Part shown: positions 17,707 through 26,922 of the stretch, in pieces
Layout: the number at the start of each line of letters is the position of its first letter
Position numbering within the stretch: position 1 is the first letter of the stretch
Source of the DNA: Collibacillus ludicampi
GTDB lineage: Bacteria > Bacillota > Bacilli > Tumebacillales > BOQE01
Reading direction: 5' to 3'
Length of the DNA stretch: 64,000 bases
NCBI RefSeq assembly: GCF_023705585.1
Contig: NZ_BOQE01000001.1
Location: 1,911,001-1,975,000 of the forward strand
Translations under genes and position numbers: made by a program
Notes under the pieces: model-generated
Seen by the model: the letters and a program-made list of their open reading frames with translations, nothing else
What the model was told of the DNA's origin: nothing
The model's database searches: none

Positions 17707-17874
17707 ATGCTCCAAAATATCGGATTTCCCGGTTTAATTTTAATCCTTGTCATCGCCCTGATCGTGTTTGGCCCCAGTAAGCTGCCCGAGATCGGCAGAG
17801 CGTTTGGGCGAACGCTTAAGGAGTTTAAAGATGCGGCGAGGGATCTGGCTTCCGACACGGAAGAGAAGAAGTAG
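17707..17874 (+). CDS. tatA: Twin-arginine translocase subunit TatA/TatE
   Basis: A 55-residue protein, ATG 17707 after GGAGGG. An N-terminal membrane helix ([13 protein letters not shown]), the [14 protein letters not shown] hinge and an amphipathic charged tail ([13 protein letters not shown]) are the TatA signature. It is 54 bp after mobB and 69 bp before tatC. It forms the pore of the Tat pathway that exports folded proteins, which includes many molybdoenzymes. Confidence 0.92.
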   Translation: MLQNIGFPGLILILVIALIVFGPSKLPEIGRAFGRTLKEFKDAARDLASDTEEKK

Positions 17875-17943
17875 GGGTCATTACGTCCGCCCAACAATAC
17901 ATTTTCAATACTAGATTCTTAATCGGATAGTAGGTGACCGTCT

Positions 17944-18696
17944 GTGTCCGATCAACAGATGAGTCTCGTGGAACATTTGGCCGATTTGCGCAAACGGCTC
18001 ATCGCCACAATGGTTGTATTCGTCCTGTTTCTCATCTTATCGTTCGTATTTGTGGACCGGATTTTTTCGTTTCTCCGATCGGCTGCCGATCCCGGAATCG
18101 CCTTGACGGTGCTCGGACCTGGTGATGTATTACGCATCTATTTCATGATCGCGGGTCTCACCGCGATTGCTCTTACCGTTCCTTTTGCTCTCTATCAAAT
18201 CTGGGCATTCGTCTCGCCCGCGCTGACCAAAGAGGAGAAGAATATCACTTTGCGTTACATTCCGAGTGTGCTCCTCATGTTTCTTCTCGGCGTTTTGTTT
18301 GCCTGGTATATCGTGTTTCCCATGCTGTTTTCGTTCTTGATCAAGCTGGGAAGCAAAGATTTCAACATGATGATCACGGCGGCCAATTACTTTGGTTTCA
18401 TGACCAATATTATCGTTCCGTTCGGGTTTATCTTTGAGATGCCGGTTGTCGTTCTTTTTTTGACGAGAATCGGCATGATCACACCCGATCGCTTAATTAA
18501 AGTGAGGAAATATGCATATCTCGTGCTCGTGATCATCGGCTCCATGATCTCACCGCCTGAGTTTGTCTCTCATATTTCGGTCTCAATTCCGATGGTTTTG
18601 CTTTATGAGACTTCGATATGGGTCGCCAAATGGGGGTATCGCCAACGAGTAGCCGCTCGAACGGCATGTGAGGCAATCGATTGCGAAGAGATGTAA
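17944..18696 (+). CDS. tatC: Twin-arginine translocase subunit TatC
   Basis: A 250-residue membrane protein of usual length. It starts with the conserved MSLVEHLADLRKRL, has six hydrophobic segments, and includes FALYQIWAFVSPALTKEEK and the FGFIFEMPV motif. TatC is the receptor for twin-arginine signal peptides. The start is GTG 17944. It pairs with tatA upstream and closes the cofactor/Tat run. Confidence 0.93.
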   Translation: MSDQQMSLVEHLADLRKRLIATMVVFVLFLILSFVFVDRIFSFLRSAADPGIALTVLGPGDVLRIYFMIAGLTAIALTVPFALYQIWAFVSPALTKEEKNITLRYIPSVLLMFLLGVLFAWYIVFPMLFSFLIKLGSKDFNMMITAANYFGFMTNIIVPFGFIFEMPVVVLFLTRIGMITPDRLIKVRKYAYLVLVIIGSMISPPEFVSHISVSIPMVLLYETSIWVAKWGYRQRVAARTACEAIDCEEM

Positions 18697-19011
18697 CGAA
18701 GACCACGGGAATTGTAAAGACTCGATGGTCTTTTTTCTTGCCTTGTTCACTTGATACGTCCCATTCGCACGGTTTTTCATGCATGTCTTGGAGGAAAAAA
18801 GGTTAGAATAATTTCGTTTGATGCAGGAAATTTCCTTTAATTGGTTAATAGTGAAGAGGAGAAAACTTGTGTTTGATGAAGAAAGAAAGAGATATGCGGC
18901 CAAATGAAGACGATTTGATCATTCGCTCATCACCTTTAAGCAAATTTTACAAAAAAAATTGAATCACCCACTTGCAAAGTAAGGATGGAATGAATAATAT
19001 AAGAATTGTGT
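18697..19011. other. Intergenic stretch tatC-groES
   Basis: About 315 bp. It holds a weak hairpin near 18716-18732 (AAGAC/GTCTT followed by T6) that may end tatC transcription, then AT-rich sequence and the groE promoter. I see no gene here. Confidence 0.5.
18972..19000 (+). promoter_or_regulatory. Sigma-A promoter of groES-groEL
   Basis: TTGCAA at 18972-18977 and TAATAT at 18995-19000 with a 17-bp spacer, placing the start of transcription just before the CIRCE element. Confidence 0.7.
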
Positions 19012-19038
19012 TTAGCACTCACCTTGGATGAGTGCTAA
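19012..19038. promoter_or_regulatory. CIRCE operator (HrcA binding site)
   Basis: TTAGCACTC-N9-GAGTGCTAA, a perfect match to the CIRCE inverted repeat. It lies between the promoter and groES, so HrcA should repress the operon and heat shock relieve it. Confidence 0.97.
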
Positions 19039-19093
19039 CAATAAAATCCGACAGGGATCTACAAATCCATATCAAAGTATAGGAGGGATTTGC

Positions 19094-19378
19094 ATGATTA
19101 AACCACTCGGTGATCGCGTGGTCATTAAGGTATTGGAACGCGAAGAAAAAACTGCAAGCGGTATCGTTCTTCCTGACACCGCAAAAGAAAAGCCACAAGA
19201 AGGTGAAGTGATCGCAGTCGGTGCCGGTAAATATATCGATGGCAAACTTGTAGCCCTCGATGTAAAAGTAGGCGATCGCGTCATCTATTCAAAATATGCT
19301 GGAACCGAAGTGAAATTCAACAACGAAGAATATTTGATCCTGCGCGAAAACGATATTCTCGGTGTTGTTGAGAAATAA
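19094..19378 (+). CDS. groES: Co-chaperonin GroES
   Basis: A 94-residue protein starting [12 protein letters not shown], with the mobile-loop region [21 protein letters not shown] and the C-terminal [17 protein letters not shown] 19094 is chosen behind AGGAGGG; the frame is open further upstream but runs into CIRCE. It forms the lid of the GroEL chamber. groEL follows by 43 bp. Confidence 0.98.
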   Translation: MIKPLGDRVVIKVLEREEKTASGIVLPDTAKEKPQEGEVIAVGAGKYIDGKLVALDVKVGDRVIYSKYAGTEVKFNNEEYLILRENDILGVVEK

Positions 19379-19415
19379 TCAGACTTACCACTCTACTACA
19401 TATTTAAGGAGGTAG

Positions 19416-21041
<1,626 letters not shown>

Positions 21042-21071
21042 TATAACCACTGGCACAGCCTTTGTGCCGGT

Positions 21072-21110
21072 ACGGGAATCCCTTGCACAGCAAGGGGTTC
21101 CCGTTTTTTT
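21072..21110 (+). terminator. Terminator of groES-groEL
   Basis: ACGGGAATCCCTTGC pairs with GCAAGGGGTTCCCGT around ACA, followed by T7. A second smaller hairpin (GGCACA...TGTGCC) lies just before it. Confidence 0.9.
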
Positions 21111-21331
21111 GTGCAAACGCTGAGTAGATTGCACTTCTTTTGCTAATCTTTATCGAGCTAAAGTGCTATTTTCGAGCTGTTGTTCTCTGAAAATAAAGTT
21201 AGACTGGGTTAACCTTTTTTGCTAACAGGCAGTATTATGAACTCATAAATTGTCTACCAAAGGTTGTAGTAGAAAGAATTCATTTATGATAAATTCGTGA
21301 AAGAAGCGCATTTCGATTATTGGAGGAACTT

Positions 21332-21661
21332 ATGAGTGTTATTGCAAAAACACCGCAACCACCTTATTATGCGGTGATTTTCACATCAGAGCGTACAGAA
21401 GGGGATAATGGATACGGAAAGATGGCAGAAAAGATGGTGGAGTTGGCTTCTAAACAGCATGGTTTTTTAGGGGTGGAAAGTGTTCGTGACCCAGATGGAA
21501 TAGGTATTACTGTTTCATATTGGGAGTCCCTAGACGCAATAAAGAATCGGAAAGAAAACGCAATACATAAACTCGCACAGGAAAAAGGGAGAGAGATTTG
21601 GTACAAACAATTTGGGTTAAGAGTATGCAAAGTAGAACGAGATAAATTTTTTGAAATGTAA
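21332..21661 (+). CDS. ABM-domain (antibiotic biosynthesis monooxygenase-like) protein
   Basis: A 109-residue protein with the dimeric ferredoxin-like ABM layout: a beta strand PPYYAVIFTSER, a helix with MAEKMVELASKQHGFLGVES, then GIGITVSYWESLDAIKNRKENAIHKLAQEKG. ATG 21332 is preferred over TTG 21320 because GGAGG stands 5 bp before it. Such proteins include small monooxygenases and haem-degrading enzymes; the substrate cannot be told. AT-richer than groEL, at the edge of the accessory zone. Confidence 0.75.
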   Translation: MSVIAKTPQPPYYAVIFTSERTEGDNGYGKMAEKMVELASKQHGFLGVESVRDPDGIGITVSYWESLDAIKNRKENAIHKLAQEKGREIWYKQFGLRVCKVERDKFFEM

Positions 21662-21796
21662 GGTAAAATCTCTCATGAATTCTCCTAATTTCCCAAAATT
21701 AGCGTTATCACCGCTGTTTAAACTCATATCACACAAAGAGAATTTGTAAACCTATGTAGATTATGTTAAAGGAGATCCAGATCACGCCATTACATG

Positions 21797-21901
21797 GTGT
21801 CCCATAAGAAGTTACTCACTTCTTATGGGGTTTTTCATGAAGTCAGCTAAAAGCCCTTCTATTTTCACTTTTGAGTGTTTTTTTCAAAGAGGGAGGGGTA
21901 A
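21797..21901. repeat. IS21-derived repeat, copy 1
   Basis: About 105 bp nearly identical to 23557-23665. It begins with the hairpin CCCATAAGAAG (21801-21811) and CTTCTTATGGG (21819-21829), followed by GTTTTT. The rest is read on the minus strand as part of a transposase IstA N-terminus. This copy is shorter than the other and lacks the istA start. Confidence 0.75.
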
Positions 21902-21936
21902 TACATAGGGGGGATTTCATGCGTGTATGTTGCTAA

Positions 21937-22090
21937 TCAGTTTTTATATATCGACTCCACTGCCTGAATCTTGTCCTCCTCATTCAGTCGGCTATACCGC
22001 AAGATCATATCGGCCGAACTGAGGCCACTTAACGACTGAATCACCGCAATGTCCTGATTATCCTGCAGGAAATGCACCAAGAGTTTTGTT
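21937..22090 (-). pseudogene. Tyrosine recombinase (integrase) C-terminal fragment
   Basis: On the minus strand about 50 codons read ...HFLQDNQDIAVIQSLSGLSS, ADMILRYSRLNEEDKIQAVE and SIYKN, then stop at 21937-21939. This is the end of a phage-type integrase, with the catalytic Tyr in ILRYSRL. An in-frame stop lies just upstream, so the rest of the gene is lost. It is a relic of an integrated element. Confidence 0.7.
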
Positions 22091-22300
22091 TAATAATTGA
22101 TTCTCATACATTATACGGTAATTTACTGATATATTATTTTTAATATTTGTAATATATAAATTTAAAATAAAAACGTATACACGCAAAGTATTACAATATT
22201 CTCTATTTACGTGATAAGGTGATATATTCCATAATTAAACTGTTATGATCTCTCCTTAAATCCTCTTACTCAGGGAAGATGCCCTTATAAGGATGGTGTC

Positions 22301-23500
22301 TTGTCTACTAAGAAAGGACTGATAGCTTTGTCACGGTTGCTGATTATTTTTCTGGCCACCATGAATGTTTTTGTTCTTCTCTATGCACCCCAACCCCTTC
22401 TGCCTTTGTTTGCACAGTATTTTGATATTTCTATTCCGACAGCAAGTTTGACAATATCCGTCACGATTATCGCGTTAGCAGCCACTTCTCTTATCTCGGC
22501 ACCTCTTTTTGACTGTTGGGATAGGAAAAAAGTGATTCTGTTTTCGAGTGTCGCTCTGATAATACCGAGCATCATGTTGTACATCCCCCAACCTTTTTCA
22601 ATGGTACTAATCTGGCGCGCACTTTACGGCCTCTTCATACCAGGCGTAACAGCGGTGATTATGGCTTACATCTCGGAAGAATTTCCGGTGGATCAAAGAG
22701 GCCGCGTAATGGGAGTTTACGTCAGCGCCAACGTGGCAGGGGGACTAGTCGGGCGCGTCATATCAGGACCGATTTCCGAAACCTATTCATGGCAAACGGT
22801 TTTCGGCGTCATTGCGGTTTGTTCAAGCGTAATCGCGTTTCTTGTATGGAATTTTTTACCTTCCCCTCGCTACCAATCGAAACGAAGCGAACAAAGCTTT
22901 TTGCTCCACTTTCGAAATCCGGCTTTAGTGGGGGCTTTCTTGATCGGTTTTTCGCAGTTCTTTGCGTTTATCGGATTCTTCACTTACATTCCTTTTTATG
23001 CAAGTGAATCTCCCTTTCATTTATCCATTACACAAATTTCGCTTTTGTATGCCACCTACTCATTTGGGATCTTTTCCGCGCCTTTTGCTGGTTTTCTGTC
23101 TGATATAATTGGCAGACGATCCACCATGGCACTAGGACATCTGATTGGTGGAGTAGGAATCCTGATCACACTCTATTCGTCTGTTCCGGCCCTAATCGTC
23201 GGATCATCATTGTTGACGCTTGGAAACTTTGCCTCACAATCGGCAACTACGGCGTTTGTAACGGACATTGCGGAAGAATCGAGGGGAGCTGCCACATCAT
23301 TATACCTATTCTTTTTCTATGTTGGAGGAAGCTTAGGAGCATGGATACCGGGGATATTGTGGAAAGAATTCGGATGGCATGGTCTCGTTTTCTTAACGGT
23401 AGGTACAATTGTACTGGCCTTACTCAGTAATTTAATTCTTGCGAGCAGAAATAGAGGTAAGTTCCATTTTCAAAATGATTTTAGGAACTTTATTCGCTAG
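22301..23500 (+). CDS. MFS transporter (YnfM-like family)
   Basis: A 399-residue protein with twelve hydrophobic segments. The loop after TM2 reads FDCWDRKKVI, a variant of the MFS loop motif, and TM4-TM5 hold GLFIPGVTAVIMAYISEEFP. The probable start is TTG 22301 after AAGGATGG; a TTG at about 22329 with AAAGGA is an alternative. It should be an inner-membrane efflux or uptake permease; the substrate is unknown. The gene is framed by two direct copies of an IS21-derived repeat, so it may have arrived with them. Confidence 0.85.
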   Translation: MSTKKGLIALSRLLIIFLATMNVFVLLYAPQPLLPLFAQYFDISIPTASLTISVTIIALAATSLISAPLFDCWDRKKVILFSSVALIIPSIMLYIPQPFSMVLIWRALYGLFIPGVTAVIMAYISEEFPVDQRGRVMGVYVSANVAGGLVGRVISGPISETYSWQTVFGVIAVCSSVIAFLVWNFLPSPRYQSKRSEQSFLLHFRNPALVGAFLIGFSQFFAFIGFFTYIPFYASESPFHLSITQISLLYATYSFGIFSAPFAGFLSDIIGRRSTMALGHLIGGVGILITLYSSVPALIVGSSLLTLGNFASQSATTAFVTDIAEESRGAATSLYLFFFYVGGSLGAWIPGILWKEFGWHGLVFLTVGTIVLALLSNLILASRNRGKFHFQNDFRNFIR

Positions 23501-23556
23501 GACAAATGACCGAGGGATTTGTCGCACAAATATGGACTTGATCTTCTGACATAATA

Positions 23557-23665
23557 GTGTCCCATAAGAAGTAACTCTCTTCTTATGGGATTTTTCATGA
23601 AGTCAGCTAGAAAAAGCCCTTCTATTTTCGCTTTTGAGCGTTTTTTCAAAGAGGGAGGTGAATCT
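23557..23665. repeat. IS21-derived repeat, copy 2
   Basis: Direct repeat of 21797-21901 with a few differences. It starts with the same hairpin, CCCATAAGAAG (23561-23571) and CTTCTTATGGG (23579-23589). The two copies lie 1.76 kb apart and flank the MFS gene. Confidence 0.75.
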
Positions 23666-23784
23666 TGTTGAATATACTTTCTAACTGTCTTTCGATCCAC
23701 CCTCAACTCCCTTGCAATATCAGATATGGACATTCCTTTCTTGTACATGTCTTTTATCATGAAAAAATCCCCTCTTGTAATCAC
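23590..23784 (-). pseudogene. IS21-family transposase IstA, N-terminal remnant
   Basis: The minus-strand frame reads MITRGDFFMIKDMYKKGMSI then SDIARELRVDRKTVRKYIQ, the helix-turn-helix start of IstA. Homology fades after about 50 residues and the frame runs into the repeat hairpin. Just upstream (23860-23920) is sequence resembling IS21 terminal repeats (GTGAAATTCGCAGATTGATC on the minus strand). No istB is seen. A dead insertion-sequence fragment. Confidence 0.75.
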
Positions 23785-23922
23785 GAACCATAGCTCCTCT
23801 CAAATCTTTGGTTCTATGATAGATGGGGAATTTTATTCCGGCTATATTGGGGATTATAATGTCTGCTTTAACATGACGGATCAATCTGCGAATTTCACCC
23901 TAATGACTTTTGGATTCCCTAG

Positions 23923-24708
23923 TTATAATTTTAACAATTCAGCAATATTACCACCTAACACACGCTCACGTGTGTACGGATCACTTGAATGTCGTTCTAC
24001 CGCCATTCTTACCAACAAGGGATCACCATAAGGACTATCAGAACTAAACAGGGTACGCTCAGGTAACTCCGACATTGCTAAAGATAATGCAAATGTAGTA
24101 TAAAAAGCGGAAACATCAATATACGCATTAGAAATTTCTTTTGTAATTTTGATCGTATCTAACCAGTTTAGACCACCTAAATGCCCGAAGATTACGGGGA
24201 CCTTTGTATACTTTTTTGCTAATTCTGCTAACTCTTTTATATCGTTCAAACCAAGGGGATGGAAAGTATGTACCCAGATGGGAAGATATCCAAACTCGTA
24301 AGAGCTTTTGAACACTGGTTCCAAAGTATTTATCTGCCCGGAAGCAAGTGTAAACTCTCCAAGTCCCTTAAATCCATTATCTATAACTTGTTTTTCTACC
24401 CACTCAGCTGTCTCTTCATCATTTAACCCAATTGGTACAGAACCAAAGGCCAAAAAACGATCGGGATATAGATGAATAGATTGCATCTGCTCTTCAATCC
24501 CTTTTTTTCTTGCTTCGGCACCGTTTACATGTCCTTCTAAAATTTTGAACACTTTTCCCATTTCTTGCTCAAACGACTGAAAATCTGTTACCCGTTCGGG
24601 GTGAATTGAAGTATAGAAGAGGATTGTCTTATTTATACCTGCTTCGTTCATTAACTCGATTTGTTGTTCAACTGGTAACATCACATGACTATGGCTATCG
24701 ATGATCAA
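23923..24708 (-). CDS. Amidohydrolase family protein (TIM-barrel metal hydrolase)
   Basis: A 261-residue protein. It begins IIDSHSHVMLP, the first metal-binding HxH, with a later His in IWVHTFHPLG, HLGG (FGHLGGLNW) and an SSDSPYGDP stretch supplying the last Asp. This is the amidohydrolase_2/TatD-like barrel. TTG 24708 is chosen because GGAAAGGAG lies 9 bp before it and the HxH strand follows at once; the open frame extends to 24756. It lies 163 bp downstream of the MerR gene on the same strand, so it may be its target. The substrate is unknown. Confidence 0.8.
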   Translation of the reverse strand: MIIDSHSHVMLPVEQQIELMNEAGINKTILFYTSIHPERVTDFQSFEQEMGKVFKILEGHVNGAEARKKGIEEQMQSIHLYPDRFLAFGSVPIGLNDEETAEWVEKQVIDNGFKGLGEFTLASGQINTLEPVFKSSYEFGYLPIWVHTFHPLGLNDIKELAELAKKYTKVPVIFGHLGGLNWLDTIKITKEISNAYIDVSAFYTTFALSLAMSELPERTLFSSDSPYGDPLLVRMAVERHSSDPYTRERVLGGNIAELLKL

Positions 24709-24871
24709 GGCTCTTAGCTCCTTTCCTCCATAAAAGACAAGAAAAGATTTTCTCAAGACTGCAGAGCACGTTTATCAGAATAAAAGTATCAATCAAATCA
24801 TGAAATGATACGTTAATCGGGTAATAGACTTGAAATAATATCTGTCGTAGTATTAACCGCCGTCATATAAT

Positions 24872-25234
24872 TTAACAGCTGTTTGTCTTGCTAACTTTGA
24901 TCGCATTTACCCGTTCTTCCAAATTTGATTTGATTTCGGATAGAATTTTTATATAATTATCTAATTCTTTTATTTTCATTTCGTAAGTAGACAAAACTTC
25001 TTGGCAAACAGTTTCATTATTTTCGAGTATACAATTCAAAAAATGGGATATTTGGTCTGTAGTAAAACCTAGACTTAAATAAAATTGAATCGTTTTGACT
25101 TGTTTAATAGCCATGGAGTTGTATTCCCGATAACCATTTTTCAATCGTGCTGGTCTAATTAGCTTCTTTTTTTCGTAATACCGTAATACACGTGGACTTA
25201 CTCCTGTTAGTCGAGCGAGTTCACCAATACGCAA
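24872..25234 (-). CDS. MerR-family transcriptional regulator
   Basis: A 120-residue protein. The N-terminal winged helix reads MRIGELARLTGVSPRVLRYY then EKKKLIRPARLKNGYREY, classic MerR, followed by a dimerisation coiled coil. Cys residues are at about 87, 98 and 120, but no canonical metal-binding pattern is clear. Its own promoter has a 20-bp spacer filled by a perfect palindrome, so it probably regulates itself and perhaps the amidohydrolase gene downstream. Confidence 0.9.
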   Translation of the reverse strand: MRIGELARLTGVSPRVLRYYEKKKLIRPARLKNGYREYNSMAIKQVKTIQFYLSLGFTTDQISHFLNCILENNETVCQEVLSTYEMKIKELDNYIKILSEIKSNLEERVNAIKVSKTNSC

Positions 25235-25274
25235 GGTCGTTTTAATAACCTCCTTTCATTCATGTGTTGTAATG

Positions 25275-25306
25275 ATTATAAACCTTGACATTAATGTCAA
25301 TGTCAA
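25275..25306 (-). promoter_or_regulatory. MerR-type promoter with operator in the spacer
   Basis: On the minus strand, -35 TTGACA (25306-25301) and -10 TATAAT (25280-25275) stand 20 bp apart. The perfect palindrome TTGACATTAATGTCAA (25285-25300) lies wholly in the spacer. The long spacer with a central dyad is the hallmark of promoters that MerR proteins activate by DNA distortion. Confidence 0.8.
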
Positions 25307-25597
25307 TAAGCTCAGTGGTTCTAGTGCAAAAAATAAAGAACTCATGCACTCTGGCTAAGGGAGAAGGGGGAGCAACTGAAAATATAACCCCATAAATAAT
25401 TTTGAATTACTACAATTTTTTGCTAAATACCTTTATTGTTTTGGTATATGATGGTATTATTTATAAAGGGACTTTTTGTTGAAAATTGCTTAGCATAAGT
25501 CGATAACGAAAGAAAAAGTCGAGTTTCTTCATTACTAATATATAAAGAATTAGGAGTTATAGGTCTGAGAATCTGGAAAGTATTAAGGGGAGTCGTT
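25307..25597. other. Intergenic stretch MerR-GNAT
   Basis: About 290 bp of AT-rich sequence beyond the MerR promoter. No open frame or strong structure is evident. Confidence 0.4.
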
Positions 25598-26008
25598 ATG
25601 TCTGTACACTACATCCAATCATTGACGAATGAACACGTTAAAGAATTGTATCATTTATACCAACAGGAATGGTGGACAAAAGGCCGACGGTTGTCGGACG
25701 TACAACGTATGGTTGAGCATTCCGATGTAGTCGTTGGGTTCTGTGACTCCGAGACTGAGCAGTTGATTGCATTTGCTCGAATCTTAACTGATTATGTCTA
25801 CAAAGCTTTAATCCTCGACGTGATTGTTAGGAAGGACTATCGTGGGACAGGTCTAGGACGTGCTTTGATGGATTTAATAGGTGAACACCCCTCACTAAAA
25901 AGCGTCAAACACTTTGAATTGTATTGTAGACCAGAAATGCGTTCTTTCTATAAAAAATGGGGATTTACTGATAACTTGGGTGAACTTCATTTTATGAGAC
26001 GTGGTTGA
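25598..26008 (+). CDS. GNAT-family N-acetyltransferase
   Basis: A 136-residue protein with the acetyl-CoA binding core LILDVIVRKDYRGTGLGRALMD (R/Q-x-x-G-x-G/A at RGTGLG) and a C-terminal HFELYCRPEMRSFYKKWGF. ATG 25598 follows AAGGGGAG. The acceptor is unknown. It overlaps the broken methyltransferase by 4 bp, which marks a deletion joint and not a true operon. Confidence 0.85.
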   Translation: MSVHYIQSLTNEHVKELYHLYQQEWWTKGRRLSDVQRMVEHSDVVVGFCDSETEQLIAFARILTDYVYKALILDVIVRKDYRGTGLGRALMDLIGEHPSLKSVKHFELYCRPEMRSFYKKWGFTDNLGELHFMRRG

Positions 26009-26544
26009 TCATTGCTTCGAATTCAACGTTTGAAGGGGCTATTTGTGTATTAGCTATTCACCATTTTGACGATCTGATCTTTCCTTTTCAGGAAGTTTAT
26101 CGGGTTATTGATAAAGGGAGATTTGTGATATTCACTTCCTCTCCTGAACAAATGCAGCGTTATTGGCTGAACGAGTATTTTCCTAAAATGATGGAAGCTT
26201 CTTGTAACCAAATGCCTTCCATTTACTATGTTAAAGAAATCCTGAAACAGGTTGGTTTTACTATTGTAGGACTTGAAACATTTATGATCCAACCCAATTT
26301 GCGGGACTTCTTCCTTTATAGTGGAAAATATGAGCCGCATATGTATTTAAATCCGAAAGTTCGTGCCGGAATTTCTTCATTTGCGAATTTGGCCACACAG
26401 GAAGAAATCGAATCAGGATGTAGTCGATTACGAAAGGATATCGAAAGCGGACGAATCCATGAAATCTTAGGAAAATACACGAGTGATCTAGGAGATTATG
26501 TATTTGTGGTCGCTGAAAAGAAACAAAAATCGACTCTTGGATGA
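26005..26544 (+). pseudogene. SAM-dependent methyltransferase, N-terminally truncated
   Basis: 179 codons matching the second half of a class I methyltransferase: FEGAICVLAIHHFDDLIFPF is the motif after the SAM-binding strand, then EVYRVIDKGRFVIFTSSPEQ. The first 80-90 residues, which should hold the Gly-rich SAM loop, are missing; the frame begins inside the end of the GNAT gene. There is no ribosome binding site. Best read as a gene that lost its 5' part by deletion. Confidence 0.7.
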
Positions 26545-26640
26545 TGCTTATTAGGGAGCTTGATGAGATAATAACTTGTTGGATCGAGTGAAGTTTTTTT
26601 CTCTATTGACTCCCTCAAACGGAAATGGAGGTCATTTATA

Positions 26641-26922
26641 TTGATTAAAGGCTTATATGAAGCACACTTACCAGTAACGGATTTGGAACGTTCTATTCAT
26701 TTTTATAAAAAATTAGGTTTGGAACTTTGGTTTCAAGAGAAGGATCAAGTTGCATTCTTTTGGATAGTTCCTAATAAAAGTTTTCTTGGACTTTGGAAAG
26801 TTGAAAAAATATCGGAGGAACGTGAACCTTCTAGTTTTCCGGGTAACGGGCGACATATTGCTTTTGAGGTCGATTTTGAAGATATAACAAAAGCTCGATT
26901 TGGCATATCCGGGACAGGATGA
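26641..26922 (+). pseudogene. VOC-family (glyoxalase-like) protein, truncated
   Basis: 93 codons: the start LYEAHLPVTDLERSIHFYKK is a typical VOC strand-helix, and HIAFEVDFEDITKA is the second module start. Full-length proteins have about 125 residues; here the frame breaks near residue 86, and the next frame reads on as PGQDDCYAIQVR for a short way, the expected VOC continuation. A frameshift has ended the gene. TTG 26641 follows GGAGG. Confidence 0.65.

Larger units (their letters stand above)
21662..22300. other. Intergenic accessory stretch with mobile-element debris
   Basis: About 640 bp without an intact gene. It contains an IS21-derived repeat (about 21797-21901), a tyrosine recombinase tail (21937-22090, minus) and then about 170 bp of very AT-rich sequence before the MFS gene. 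Confidence 0.7.
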
